Below are positions 37,676 through 46,701 of a DNA stretch of 64,000 nt, piece by piece. The first letter of the stretch is position 1; every line of letters starts with the position of its first letter. The translations under genes were made by a program, and so were the position numbers. Location: the NCBI GenBank assembly GCA_000509225.1, contig BAOK01000001.1:1488001-1552000 (forward strand), written 5' to 3'. Under the pieces are notes generated by a model, which was not told the DNA's origin, did not search any database, and worked only from the letters and a program-made list of their open reading frames with translations. Source of the DNA: Parvibaculaceae bacterium Mf 1.05b.01 (lineage in GTDB: Bacteria > Pseudomonadota > Alphaproteobacteria > Parvibaculales > Parvibaculaceae).

Positions 37676-39010
37676 CTACTTCAACGCAACGATACGTGCA
37701 TCGTCGGTCAATACAAAGAGCGTTTCATTGGCCAGAATTGGCGGCACAAACACAGCGTCCGGCAGTTCAATTCGGCCCAGTTCCTCACCGGAATATGGCG
37801 ACAAGGACACGGCTTCACCGAGAGACGATACAAGAACCAAGCGATCGCCTGCGAGCACAGGTCCACTCCACTCGATCGGACCATCACGGTCTTCCTCGTC
37901 CTCAAAGCGCTCCAGCTTCTGTATCCAGCGAATACGACCATCGCGCCTTGAGAGAGCCACAACTTCTGCGTCCAGTGTCACCACAAAGATGAAGCCGCCA
38001 GCCACCCAAGGGGTCTGTGTGCCTGCAATGTTGCGTGTCCAAACGCGCTCGCCCGTTCGAATATCAATGGAAACTGCCCGGCCCGAATGGCTGACCGCAT
38101 AAACCCGACCTCTGTCGATCACAGGGCGTCCGGCAATATCGTTGAGTTCCGTCAGAGACGTCACATTACCTGTTCGCGTGAGGCTGTCTGACCAAAGCGA
38201 GTTGCCATTTTCAACGCGCAGCGCATAGAGCTCCCCAGAGGAATAGGGCACCACCACGATAGAACCTGACACTGCCGGAGACGTGGCGGCCAAAATCCCA
38301 GCGCTTTCAACAATCCCACGGTGTCGCCAGAGAACAGACCCATCTTCGGTGTTCAGGCAAATCATCTGATTGTCTGATGTGATGGTGAACATGCGGCCAC
38401 CATTCACGGTTGGTGCGGCCCGGAACGGTGTTCCAAGTTCACTCCGCCAGATGATCTCACCGGTTCCTGCATCGAGCGCAATCGCCTCACCAAACCCGGT
38501 CGTGACAAACAGCCTGCCGCTCTCAAATGCTACACCGCCACCGCGACCTTCATCAGCGTCTTCATCTTCTGGCGCAAGCTCTGCTTCCCAGGCTTCATCG
38601 CCGGTCGTTGAATTAAATGCCCGCACAACTGTCTCTGTATCCAGAACATAAACCTGTCCGGCAGCCGTGACTGGCGCCGTGGCAAGCTCAGTGGACCCGC
38701 TCGAACCTGACCCGGCATTGCTGCTCCACAGGACATCCAGAGAGCCTGACGCCTGCAGATGGTGCATCGCGTTATCTGCATAACCGCCCGGCTGAGGCCA
38801 GTCTTCGTTCACGTAGGGACGTGGAAGAACAACTTCCAAAGAGGCCAACCGGGGGTCCGCTTCCAGCTTCCGCTCAAGCGCCATAACAGAAATGCGCTCG
38901 CCTGGGATTGTCTCTTTGTCATCTGATGAGACCAGGTCGCCGATGGTGTCGCATCCCGCCAATGATACGGCCGCAACCAGCCCCAATGTCGCCATACGCC
39001 ATGTTGTCAT
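37676..39010 (-). CDS. bamB: Outer-membrane assembly lipoprotein BamB
   Basis: 444 residues. Residues 1-20 are a lipoprotein signal with lipobox LAGC. The rest is an eight-bladed PQQ-type beta-propeller with repeated blade motifs (VYVLDTETVVRAFNSTTGDEAWE, GEIIWRSELG, GSVLWRHRG, GERVWTRNI, GRIRWIQKL). BamB helps BamA insert barrels such as LptD. The ATG overlaps the stop of the upstream TPR gene by 4 bp; the bamB-der order matches other proteobacteria. Confidence 0.93.
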   Translation of the reverse strand: MTTWRMATLGLVAAVSLAGCDTIGDLVSSDDKETIPGERISVMALERKLEADPRLASLEVVLPRPYVNEDWPQPGGYADNAMHHLQASGSLDVLWSSNAGSGSSGSTELATAPVTAAGQVYVLDTETVVRAFNSTTGDEAWEAELAPEDEDADEGRGGGVAFESGRLFVTTGFGEAIALDAGTGEIIWRSELGTPFRAAPTVNGGRMFTITSDNQMICLNTEDGSVLWRHRGIVESAGILAATSPAVSGSIVVVPYSSGELYALRVENGNSLWSDSLTRTGNVTSLTELNDIAGRPVIDRGRVYAVSHSGRAVSIDIRTGERVWTRNIAGTQTPWVAGGFIFVVTLDAEVVALSRRDGRIRWIQKLERFEDEEDRDGPIEWSGPVLAGDRLVLVSSLGEAVSLSPYSGEELGRIELPDAVFVPPILANETLFVLTDDARIVALK

Positions 39011-39747
39011 TGCGCTTCTCCCGCTGGTTCTGCTGAGGTTGCCGGTGCATCGGCCTCTGGGACGTTTTCAGACGCCTCCATTGGAGTGGTTTCTACCGCA
39101 GACACATGGGGTGCAATCAGGGCAAGCATCACGTGAGCCCGGTCTCTGACACCAGGTGTGGCTGTCTGATCACCAACAATGCTCTGAAAAAAGCTTTGCG
39201 CCTGAGCATATTTCTGCTCCGCAAAAGCGGCCATGCCCAAGGCCTCTCTCGCTGGGTTACGCCAAGGCTCATCATTTTCAGCCAGAGGCACGAGACGTAT
39301 CGCCAGATCATCAAAACTTGTCCGACCGACCAACAAGGTGCCTGATTTGACCTTTGCAAGGTCTCTTAAAATATCATCTGCACCGCTTTCTGCTGCGACG
39401 GCATCATAAGCCGCGATTGCCGCATCAACTTCGCCGGCATCAGCAAGCGCGCCTGCAGCTCTCAGCCTCGCAAGTGCCGCATATCCGCTCGGCGACCGGT
39501 CTGCTAAACTGCTGAAAATACCCGCCGCATCGGCCCCTTCCTGGGTTGCCTCTGCGATCGCGGTTGCAAATGCCTTGGAGGCTTCCTCAGCCTGAGACTG
39601 CGAATAGGCACGCCACCCAACGATCAGACTGGTCAGGGCAATTATGCCAACCACAAAGCCGATCAGATAGATACCGTATTTGTCCCAAAGCTGCTGTAGA
39701 CGGTCGCGGCGAATGTCTTCTTCGACTTCGCGAAAAATGTCGGCCAA
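39007..39747 (-). CDS. YfgM-like tetratricopeptide membrane protein
   Basis: 246 residues: a short cytoplasmic start (MADIFREVEEDIRRDRLQQLW), one membrane helix (about 27-47, YLIGFVVGIIALTSLIVGWRA), then TPR-like helices in the periplasm and a Pro/Ala/Glu tail. The opening is typical of TPR_21/YfgM proteins that associate with the SecYEG translocon and periplasmic chaperones. It overlaps bamB by 4 bp, consistent with envelope protein export. Confidence 0.85.
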   Translation of the reverse strand: MADIFREVEEDIRRDRLQQLWDKYGIYLIGFVVGIIALTSLIVGWRAYSQSQAEEASKAFATAIAEATQEGADAAGIFSSLADRSPSGYAALARLRAAGALADAGEVDAAIAAYDAVAAESGADDILRDLAKVKSGTLLVGRTSFDDLAIRLVPLAENDEPWRNPAREALGMAAFAEQKYAQAQSFFQSIVGDQTATPGVRDRAHVMLALIAPHVSAVETTPMEASENVPEADAPATSAEPAGEAQ

Positions 39748-39891
39748 GAATAGTCTCCGAAGTAGGTCGAGGCGTCTGCCTGAATGGCAGCCCCGATGGC
39801 GGTCTTGCGGCCGTAAAGTAACGTCAATTCAATGACTTGCCAACCGCCCTTACCACCACAAATGGGACGGATGACGAATTAGTTTAACGGC

Positions 39892-40716
39892 TCAATCAAC
39901 CTTCTTCATGGCGTATGTGTGCTCTTTGGCTGGAAACGCCCGACCACGTACCTCATCGGCGTAGGCCTCCGCGGCACCGGCAATCGCCGCGCCGAGGGTC
40001 GCGAACTCCTTAACGAATTTCGGCGGCTTGGGAGAGAGGCCCAGCATGTCTTCCAGCACCAGAATCTGGCCATCGCAGGCAGCAGACGCACCAATACCGA
40101 TTGTAGGAATGCTGATCTGTCCCGAGATTTTCGCGGCGAGCGGCTCTGCCATCCCTTCGAGAACAACGGCAAAGGCACCGGATTCGGAGATAACGAGGGC
40201 ATCGTTCTCAATCTCAGCCCAGTCTTCCTCAACCCGGCCTTGAGTCTTAAAGCCGCCCATCACATTGGTACTCTGAGGTGTCAGGCCGATATGAGCCATC
40301 ACGGGGATGCCCCGCTCGCTCAGATATTTGATCGTGGGGCCCATACGCGCGCCCCCTTCCAGCTTCACAGCGGTGCAGCCGGTCTCTTTGATGATCCGAC
40401 AGGCATTGCGGAACGCGATTTCTGGCGATTCTTCGTAGGAGCCAAACGGCATATCCACCACGACCAGGGCCCGCTCGGTCCCGCGCACCACGGCCGCACC
40501 ATGCGCGATCATCATGTCGATGGTCACACCCAGCGTGTTCTCCATGCCGTACATGACCATGCCGAGGCTATCGCCGACCAAAAGGAAGTCGACATAAGGG
40601 TCAATGTAGCGCGCTGTATGCGCGTGATAGGCAGTCAATGACACAATGGGTGTGTTGCCCTTGCGGGCCATGATTTCTGGAACCGTAATGCGCTTGATCT
40701 TGGTGTGAACCGACAT
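39892..40716 (-). CDS. panB: 3-methyl-2-oxobutanoate hydroxymethyltransferase
   Basis: 274 residues from the ATG at 40716, which has a GGAGG ribosome-binding site; the frame runs upstream to 40848 but that part is not PanB. Signatures: [44 protein letters not shown] and [15 protein letters not shown]. It uses methylene-tetrahydrofolate to make ketopantoate for pantothenate and CoA. No panC is adjacent, so the pathway genes are dispersed here. Confidence 0.95.
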   Translation of the reverse strand: MSVHTKIKRITVPEIMARKGNTPIVSLTAYHAHTARYIDPYVDFLLVGDSLGMVMYGMENTLGVTIDMMIAHGAAVVRGTERALVVVDMPFGSYEESPEIAFRNACRIIKETGCTAVKLEGGARMGPTIKYLSERGIPVMAHIGLTPQSTNVMGGFKTQGRVEEDWAEIENDALVISESGAFAVVLEGMAEPLAAKISGQISIPTIGIGASAACDGQILVLEDMLGLSPKPPKFVKEFATLGAAIAGAAEAYADEVRGRAFPAKEHTYAMKKVD

Positions 40717-40890
40717 GGGTACGACCTCCAATTGTGACCGCATTTCACCCAACGGGGCACCGGGGGCGGTCATTGCCCCTGCCATATGGGGCAATATGAG
40801 GCCTTGGTCAAGCGTAGCGGGACACCCTTTTTTCTCTAACGTTTTCAATGGTTTAAAGCATATTTTTGTTAACTTTTTGCCCCGCTTGGG

Positions 40891-41667
40891 TCATGTTTTG
40901 CTGATTGAGACACCCCCATCCACCAACATAGCTGTGCCAGTCACAAAGGATGAGGCATCTGACGCCAGGAAAAGAGCCGCATCAGCCTGCTCGTGTGGCT
41001 CTGAAATTCGCTTCAGCGCATGCATCTCTCGAACGAATTCACGCATCTCGTCTGTGTTGGCCATGACGTCTGCCATCGCTGTTTGGGTACCGCCGGGAAG
41101 CAGGGCGTTGGAACGAATGCCCTGTGCACCATACTCAACCGCAAGGGATTTCATGAGGCCTATCATCCCGGCCTTACTCGCTGCATAGGCCGCAACGCCC
41201 GGCATCGCCACAGTGTAGCCGACAAATGAACTGACAAAGACGATTGACCCTGCACCCCGTTCGAGCATTGCCGGGATCTGATGTTTGGCACCAAGAAACG
41301 CGCTGGTGAGGTTTGTTGCAAGCACCAAGTCCCACTGATCATGGCCCAAATCGATCACCGGTCCCATGGGCCCAAGCGTTCCGGCGGCATTTATGGCGAT
41401 ATCCAAACCGCCAAAGTCCAAACGGGCGCATTCCACCAGGTCCCTCGAAAACGCCTCCTCTTTGGCGTCTCCGGCGACCGCCCTTGCTCTTCCGCCATTT
41501 GTTTCAATTTCGGAGACCAGGATGTCGAGCTCAACCTGACGTCTCGCGCCTACGACCACCGCCGCTCCTTCCGATGCGAGCCTCAGTGCTGTCGCGCGCC
41601 CAATGCCGGAACTCGCTCCCGTCACAATGGCCACCTTGCCTTCACATGATTTGTCTCTGATCACCAT
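40891..41667 (-). CDS. Short-chain dehydrogenase/reductase
   Basis: 258 residues with TGASSGIG (about 16-23), INAAG, VSSFVGYTVAMPG and YAASKAG, a complete classical SDR active site. The C-terminal FVTGTAMLVDGG is typical. An Arg after beta-2 (GARRQVE) hints at NADP. The substrate is unknown; it stands alone with 174 bp to panB and 105 bp to the next gene, at the start of the accessory region. Confidence 0.85.
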   Translation of the reverse strand: MVIRDKSCEGKVAIVTGASSGIGRATALRLASEGAAVVVGARRQVELDILVSEIETNGGRARAVAGDAKEEAFSRDLVECARLDFGGLDIAINAAGTLGPMGPVIDLGHDQWDLVLATNLTSAFLGAKHQIPAMLERGAGSIVFVSSFVGYTVAMPGVAAYAASKAGMIGLMKSLAVEYGAQGIRSNALLPGGTQTAMADVMANTDEMREFVREMHALKRISEPHEQADAALFLASDASSFVTGTAMLVDGGVSISKT

Positions 41668-41772
41668 CTAGCCTTCTCCCTGAATTGCGTTGGCGCAATC
41701 TAGAGAGACCGGCAAGACACAGCTCGCCGCTTTCGGCCTTTCAATGGACAAACAGGTGAGAGTGAGGCGGGT

Positions 41773-42573
41773 TTAGTGGACCTGACTATCAGGCGGGCTC
41801 GCCGCACTCTGCCCGGAGAGCACCAAATCTCTGTACATGACGGAGAGAATGGCGACGGAAATGATCTGCCCGAAAACGCCAAGCACCGCGCCGCCAATAA
41901 CCCCGACCACTGGACCCATGACCAGAGCGACGATCCCAACAAGAATGCTGACAATAATAGCGACCGCCAAGAGCGCCAGTATGTTGAGAATGTGCGCCCC
42001 GAAGATGCGCAGCACATTGTCTTGTGTGGCGTCCAGAATCGCACGGGCGTCAACGGCTGCATCGGTTGCTACGGCCGGAAGAAGCAGAGAGAGACGCAGC
42101 GCATAGGCCAGCCCCGCAACCATCAGCACCAGGCCAACAGGGATCGCGAAAACTGACAGAGCCGTTCCCGCCCCAACAACCATAACCAGCACACCTGGAA
42201 CAACCAGAAGAGATAAGAAGATGGAGGTCAGCATGAAGCGGGCTTCACGACGGCCAAACTTGAAATAGAGAGCAGAAGAACTTGTTTCACCTAGCAGGAT
42301 GAACCGATGCCATGCCACTGCGATGATGGGCCACAAAAACAAACCGAGGAGAGTGACTGCGGCTGCCTGCCAGCCCCAGCTGGCCTGGAACATGGCTTCG
42401 ATATCTGAGGGGTCAATCTCTTCAGTGATCGATTGAACTGATAGTGAGTGGAGAACATTTGCCGCAATGTAGACCACGACGGGTGCCCAGACGAGTTTCA
42501 CCATATCACCAAAGTGAGACCAGGCGCCTTTGTACGACTCCGTCACCGTCCCTACTATGTCGAGCTTTGCCAT
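41773..42573 (-). CDS. Integral membrane protein, about six helices
   Basis: 266 residues with hydrophobic segments near 27-44, 69-92, 113-135, 140-165, 190-215 and 218-245. No catalytic motif is seen. The opening resembles bacterial membrane proteins of unknown function with a 'DIVGTVTESYKGAW' amphipathic start, and 'LGETSSSALYFKFGRREARF' is a short charged loop. It starts 24 bp after the TPR protein stop on the same strand, so the two are probably one operon. Confidence 0.72.
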   Translation of the reverse strand: MAKLDIVGTVTESYKGAWSHFGDMVKLVWAPVVVYIAANVLHSLSVQSITEEIDPSDIEAMFQASWGWQAAAVTLLGLFLWPIIAVAWHRFILLGETSSSALYFKFGRREARFMLTSIFLSLLVVPGVLVMVVGAGTALSVFAIPVGLVLMVAGLAYALRLSLLLPAVATDAAVDARAILDATQDNVLRIFGAHILNILALLAVAIIVSILVGIVALVMGPVVGVIGGAVLGVFGQIISVAILSVMYRDLVLSGQSAASPPDSQVH

Positions 42574-42597
42574 ATACCGTCCCCTGCCCCTATGTCT

Positions 42598-43146
42598 CTA
42601 TTGGCTGTCTGATTGTCCGCTTGCACCCGACGCCTCAGCGCGCTCGCGGAATTCTTTATCCTCCGGACTGATTTCATGCGCGCGCAAAAAATCACGACGC
42701 GCGTTCTCTGCATCGCCCATTGCTTCAAACAGAAGGCCACGAACATAGAAGGCTGCCGGGTTTTCCGGGTTTAGCTCGATCGAGCGATTGATGTCGCTCA
42801 TCGCCTCTTCAGGCCTATTCAACTCACGGTAGGCATTGGCGCGATTTGAAAAGAGCAATGCATCGCCGGGCGACAGTTCCAGTGCGGACGAATAATCCAC
42901 AACAGCCATTGCCAGATTGCCGGTGTTTTTGTACGCAACCCCGCGATTGAGCAGTGCGACAACCATGTCGCCCCGCTCCAGGTCGCCCGATTGAATAGCT
43001 CTGCTGCAATAGTAAATGGCAAGCTTCATGTCGCCGCCGCGGAACTGCTCGTAGCAATTATTGTTGTCTTCCACGCCATTTGCGTGAACGCCACTGACAG
43101 AGCCAAGCAACGCTCCAACAATCACCAAACCCTGCATTCCACGCAT
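42598..43146 (-). CDS. Exported tetratricopeptide-repeat protein
   Basis: 182 residues. A signal peptide occupies about 1-22 (cleavage near VHA/NGV; Met4 could be the real start). Three TPR units follow: ALLNRGVAYKNTGNLAMAVVDYSSAL, then LLFSNRANAYRELNRPEEAM and AAFYVRGLLFEAMGDAENAR, each with the usual small/aromatic spacing. Such proteins scaffold periplasmic interactions; the partner is unknown but a membrane protein is encoded directly downstream. Confidence 0.82.
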   Translation of the reverse strand: MRGMQGLVIVGALLGSVSGVHANGVEDNNNCYEQFRGGDMKLAIYYCSRAIQSGDLERGDMVVALLNRGVAYKNTGNLAMAVVDYSSALELSPGDALLFSNRANAYRELNRPEEAMSDINRSIELNPENPAAFYVRGLLFEAMGDAENARRDFLRAHEISPEDKEFRERAEASGASGQSDSQ

Positions 43147-43215
43147 GCCACTTCCTTCACCACAACCAATCTTGGCGAAAGACTACCCGCCTTTAGGGAG
43201 CGTGGGAACAGCCTG

Positions 43216-43623
43216 TCAGCGGGAAAATGCTTCTACAGCAACAGCGGTGTTCATGAAATCGCGAAAACGCGACCACTTGCCGTCCGCCATCGTAATCACG
43301 TGAACAAAATCCGACTTGATCGTGCCCCTTGTTGCCTTTGGCGTGAGATGCAGGTGTCCAGTGACAATCACCTTGTCCTTGTCTGCCAGAAACTCTTCCG
43401 GCTCAAACACATGAATGTCTACTGAGGAGAGAACCGTCTCAAAGAAGGATCTGGCTTCATCTCGTCCCTTGTAGGTCCCGGCATAGGGAATAATGTCTTC
43501 AGGACCGTAGAACTCGATCAGGATGTCGTCATTTACAAATTCAAGTATGCGTGGGACGTCTCCTGCGCCAAAGGCTTCAAAGAGTTTTTGCGTCTGGGTG
43601 ATGTTCAGGTCTTTATCCATCAC
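43216..43623 (-). CDS. SnoaL/NTF2-like protein
   Basis: 135 residues of the SnoaL-like ketosteroid-isomerase fold: [25 protein letters not shown], then the [19 protein letters not shown] turn and a beta-rich C-terminus. Such proteins act as isomerases, hydrolases or binding partners. The ATG overlaps the P450 stop by 4 bp, so both are made together and the protein may process the P450 product. Confidence 0.82.
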   Translation of the reverse strand: MMDKDLNITQTQKLFEAFGAGDVPRILEFVNDDILIEFYGPEDIIPYAGTYKGRDEARSFFETVLSSVDIHVFEPEEFLADKDKVIVTGHLHLTPKATRGTIKSDFVHVITMADGKWSRFRDFMNTAVAVEAFSR

Positions 43624-44867
43624 GCGGCCTCCGCTGTATTGCGGACGAACCGCAGAACCAATCGCTCAAATCCATGATTTAGAAGGCTCGCTGTCTGCGG
43701 CACCGGAAAGGACCCGCCAAACAGGACCTCGTCGCCGCGAGCCAAAACACCCTCCAACAATACGCGGGCTTCCAGCTTTGCCAGCGCTGACCCAAGACAA
43801 TGGTGAATGCCCAAGCCCAGCGTGAGCTGCTTGTTGAGATTGGGTCTGTCCATGTCGAACCGACCCGGGTCTGGAAACACGTTGGGGTCATGATTGGCGG
43901 CGGCAAAGAAGAGCGCCACCCAATCACCCTTTCTGATATCGGCATCGCCAACCCGTACGTCCTGCGTTGCTATCCTGAACAGACGTTGCGGGGGTCCCGA
44001 ATGACGCAGCGTTTCATCGATGAAGGCCCCTAGCAGCGAAGCATCATCTTGTAGCCGATGATGGACATCCTTCATCGTCGCCAGATTGTAAAGAAGGTTC
44101 CCTATCAGGAAGGTTGTGGTTTCAGCGCCCGCAACAACCAAGGTGATGCAGAAACGGATAACCTCTTCTACTGAGAGTTTTTCTCCGTCTGCTTCTGCCT
44201 CAAGGAGTGCGCGCATCAGGCAATCTGGCACAGCCTCCCCTGCTGCGAGAGTGCTCGCCATGGCAGAGACTTTTTCAACAAAATAGGCCGCAAGCTCTTC
44301 ATTGCTCGCCTGACGCTGCTCTGCCGTCAAATCGGCTGACAGCATAAAGGCGGTCGCCCAATGACGAAATCGATCTGCATCAGCGCGTGGCAACCCAAGC
44401 AGGTGCACCATGACACGCGCAGGTAGGACTGATGCCAACTGCTCCATCACATCGACATCTTTCGGGCCAAGCCCGCTCAATAATTCTTCCACGATTGCCC
44501 GCACAGCGGGTGCTTCCCCCTCCATACGTTTGCGTGAAAACGCCAGATTGACGATCCCCCGCAGGCGGTCATGCTCTGGATTATCGTGATTGACCAACAT
44601 GAGGGTTGGCGCAGACGACGCCTCTTGCAAGGGGTCGCGCGAGGAGAAGGTGCGATGGTCGCGCGCCGCAGCCGCTACATGATCGTAGGAAAGGAGCACC
44701 CAGGCGGACACCGGCTCATCCTGGCCCGGCACAGTTCCAGGTGGATAGTCTGCATATCCCTTCACCGGACACACCGCCCTCAATCGATCGTAAAGTGGGT
44801 ACGGGTCTGCGATGGTTGACGGCGCAGTAAGACGCGCCAAATCAGCTGCGATTTCGGATGCGTTCAT
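43620..44867 (-). CDS. Cytochrome P450
   Basis: 415 residues, a soluble bacterial P450. The I-helix has AGAETTT with the acid/Thr pair for oxygen activation, the K-helix has ETLR, and the haem-binding loop is GLGIHHCLG with the cysteine ligand; the usual first Phe of this loop is Leu here. It hydroxylates an unknown hydrophobic substrate and needs external ferredoxin and reductase, which are not nearby. It is divergent from a MarR-type regulator with a symmetrical sequence between them. Confidence 0.92.
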   Translation of the reverse strand: MNASEIAADLARLTAPSTIADPYPLYDRLRAVCPVKGYADYPPGTVPGQDEPVSAWVLLSYDHVAAAARDHRTFSSRDPLQEASSAPTLMLVNHDNPEHDRLRGIVNLAFSRKRMEGEAPAVRAIVEELLSGLGPKDVDVMEQLASVLPARVMVHLLGLPRADADRFRHWATAFMLSADLTAEQRQASNEELAAYFVEKVSAMASTLAAGEAVPDCLMRALLEAEADGEKLSVEEVIRFCITLVVAGAETTTFLIGNLLYNLATMKDVHHRLQDDASLLGAFIDETLRHSGPPQRLFRIATQDVRVGDADIRKGDWVALFFAAANHDPNVFPDPGRFDMDRPNLNKQLTLGLGIHHCLGSALAKLEARVLLEGVLARGDEVLFGGSFPVPQTASLLNHGFERLVLRFVRNTAEAA

Positions 44868-44894
44868 CTTTTCCTCCCCGAGATGATCTTTTAA

Positions 44895-44923
44895 TTTACA
44901 TCATAAATTATTTCTCATGTAAA
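44895..44923. promoter_or_regulatory. Inverted repeat between P450 and MarR genes, candidate operator
   Basis: TTTACAT (44895-44901) and ATGTAAA (44917-44923) form a perfect dyad across 15 AT-rich bases, so half-sites are about two helical turns apart. It lies in the only AT-rich patch of the 127 bp divergent promoter region. The adjacent MarR protein is the obvious candidate ligand, controlling both directions. Confidence 0.5.
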
Positions 44924-44994
44924 CTTTTAAAGCCTGACGAATTGGCAAGACCGGCTTAGACTCATCAGAAAGGCCCAAGGGATTCGCGATATTC

Positions 44995-45495
44995 ATGTCT
45001 AAGGACAATACAAAAGCACGGACTGAACAAGCCCCGGCCGACGCAGCGCGACGCTTTCTCGAGTTTTATTATCCAATCCACTACAAAGCCGGATTGCGCG
45101 TTGAGGATTCCATGCGCGCTGGCGAGATAGGACGTCATCAGGTCGCCATTTTGTGGTTGATCCACTCGGAAGGCACCGATGGGCGGCTAATGAACCGGAA
45201 AGACATCGAAAGACATCTAGGAGCCTGGTTCGAGATCTCAGGAGCTGCGATCACCAAAGCCATCCGGAGCATGGCCAGCGAACCTCTATCGCTTCTGACT
45301 GTGGAAGAAGCCGCTCATTCCGGCCGCGAGAAAGTCGTTACCCTTACGCGGGCCGGAGAAAAGTTCGTGGATGGCATGATCAAACGTGGTGACGCCTTTA
45401 TTCAACGCATCATCGAGACGATGACTGACGAAGAGATCAATCAGGGTCTCCACTTTTTTCAGCGAATCTCTGATGTGATTGATGATCTGCGGTAG
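44995..45495 (+). CDS. MarR-family transcriptional regulator
   Basis: 166 residues with a winged-helix core: IGRHQVAILWLIHSE, the recognition region FEISGAAITKAIRSMAS, and the wing VTLTRAGEKFVDGMIKRG. N- and C-terminal helices would form the dimer. It is transcribed away from the P450-SnoaL pair and probably represses it until a ligand is present. The N-terminus is charged and not conserved. Confidence 0.82.
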   Translation: MSKDNTKARTEQAPADAARRFLEFYYPIHYKAGLRVEDSMRAGEIGRHQVAILWLIHSEGTDGRLMNRKDIERHLGAWFEISGAAITKAIRSMASEPLSLLTVEEAAHSGREKVVTLTRAGEKFVDGMIKRGDAFIQRIIETMTDEEINQGLHFFQRISDVIDDLR

Positions 45496-45507
45496 GTGGT
45501 GATGCAT

Positions 45508-45660
45508 TTATTGCGATTGGTCGACCATATTGTCGACGGCCGCTTTTAGCTCGTCGTCAGAGCAATCGAAGCACGGTCCTTCAACTGGCCTTCCGTTGAA
45601 GCCGTCGTTAGTGCTTGTGTTCAGGATATCAATGCCTTTACCGACCAACGGTTGGCCCGG
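45508..45660 (-). pseudogene. Cytochrome c5-type gene remnant (C-terminal 50 codons)
   Basis: Reading the minus strand from 45660 gives an open frame ending TAA at 45508, with GKGIDILNTSTNDGFNG and then CFDCSDDELKAAVDNMVDQS. This closely resembles the end of cytochrome c5 family proteins (the GF.G.P..G..DCSD.E.KAAV.YMV pattern). The haem-binding CxxCH half is absent: the frame abuts the LysR stop codon directly, in the same frame. It is therefore a truncated remnant with no start, not a functional haem protein. Confidence 0.75.
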
Positions 45661-46548
45661 CTAGTTTTTCGCCTCTGCGACTAACCAGGAGATAAAATCC
45701 CTGACCTTTATTGAATCCTTCCTTTCCGCACTGCAAAGACTGCAATAGGCCAAACCTTCGAAATGAATTTCAGGGCGGTAGGGCTGCAACCAGCGGCGCG
45801 AAACGACATACCCCGCGAGTACGTCGCTCAGCAGGATTAATCCTTGTCCCGCAAGACCTGCTTGAAGCACTTCGTGTTCATGCAGGAATTCCCGAAACGC
45901 CGCCTTTTTTGGCGGCTGCATATCTCCAGCTGCGAACCAGTCTACCCAGCTGGCCCGCTTTAAGTTCTTTTCCACCCATGCAGTGCTAATGAATTGCGCT
46001 TCCGACAAGTCTTGCAACCGTTCAATGTATTCGGCGGATCCATACGCCATGAATCTTTCCTTCAAGGCGAGCGGGCTGTCCAGCTCAGAGACACCATCGC
46101 TGCCGTATCGAATGGCAACATCTACAGTCTTATCGCGGCGAAAATCGACCCGTTCCGTCGATGAGATCGTCTTTACATTTACATCCGGATACTGCGCCTC
46201 GAATGACCCGATCCGAGGCGCAAGCCAAAGCGCCGCGAAGGCCGGTGTCGCGGAAATTGTAAGCGTTTTTTCTGATAGGCTAAGCGCATCGAGCGTGGTT
46301 TCAATGCGCGAGAAGGCTGACGCGGTCGCCTCAGACAGTTCCCGTCCTGCCGCGGTCAATGAAACCTGCCGTGTTCCCCTCACGAACAGCGCCACACCAA
46401 TCTGCGCTTCCAATCCTCGAATGTGATGAGAGACAGCGGTCGCTGACACGTTCAATACTTCTGCTGCATCCTTAAAACTGCCAAGCCGCGCTGCGGCATC
46501 AAACGCTCGAAGTGCAGTCAGGGAAGGCATCGGCACGGCGGACTCCAA
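45661..46548 (-). CDS. LysR-family regulator (GcvA-like)
   Basis: 295 residues: N-terminal helix-turn-helix (LRAFDAAARLGSFKDAAEVLNVSATAVSHHIRGLE) and a substrate-binding domain. The 'AVSHHI' recognition helix and length are GcvA-like. It is divergent from the azoreductase gene and probably regulates it. Its stop codon abuts a cytochrome c5 remnant; the last residues AEAKN look normal but the junction suggests a rearrangement. Confidence 0.88.
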   Translation of the reverse strand: MESAVPMPSLTALRAFDAAARLGSFKDAAEVLNVSATAVSHHIRGLEAQIGVALFVRGTRQVSLTAAGRELSEATASAFSRIETTLDALSLSEKTLTISATPAFAALWLAPRIGSFEAQYPDVNVKTISSTERVDFRRDKTVDVAIRYGSDGVSELDSPLALKERFMAYGSAEYIERLQDLSEAQFISTAWVEKNLKRASWVDWFAAGDMQPPKKAAFREFLHEHEVLQAGLAGQGLILLSDVLAGYVVSRRWLQPYRPEIHFEGLAYCSLCSAERKDSIKVRDFISWLVAEAKN

Positions 46549-46561
46549 GATGAGAAAAACT

Positions 46562-46573
46562 TATCTATAGATA
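46562..46573. promoter_or_regulatory. 12-bp palindrome upstream of LysR
   Basis: TATCTATAGATA is a perfect palindrome 14 bp upstream of the LysR start. It could be an autoregulatory LysR site or part of the promoter. Confidence 0.4.
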
Positions 46574-46597
46574 CCAAAACTGTATTTGTCATTGGCC

Positions 46598-46642
46598 AAT
46601 AAAAGCACAAAATTTCCATCTCGTCGTCACTATGCTTTTATT
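46598..46642. promoter_or_regulatory. 10-bp inverted repeat upstream of azoreductase
   Basis: AATAAAAGCA (46598-46607) and TGCTTTTATT (46633-46642) are perfect complements over 25 bases, in the divergent region of the LysR and azoreductase genes. Spacing suits two protein-binding half-sites rather than a transcript hairpin. Confidence 0.45.
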
Positions 46643-46701
46643 TTACTCATCTGTTTTCAAAACGGCCCCCATCGCGACCCCACAAACAGGAGCGTACAGT
46701 C

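Noticed and set aside
42598-44867. P450 neighbourhood as a biosynthetic gene cluster
   Set aside because: No polyketide, peptide or terpene synthase, ferredoxin or transporter is nearby; a small catabolic or detoxification unit is the more modest reading.
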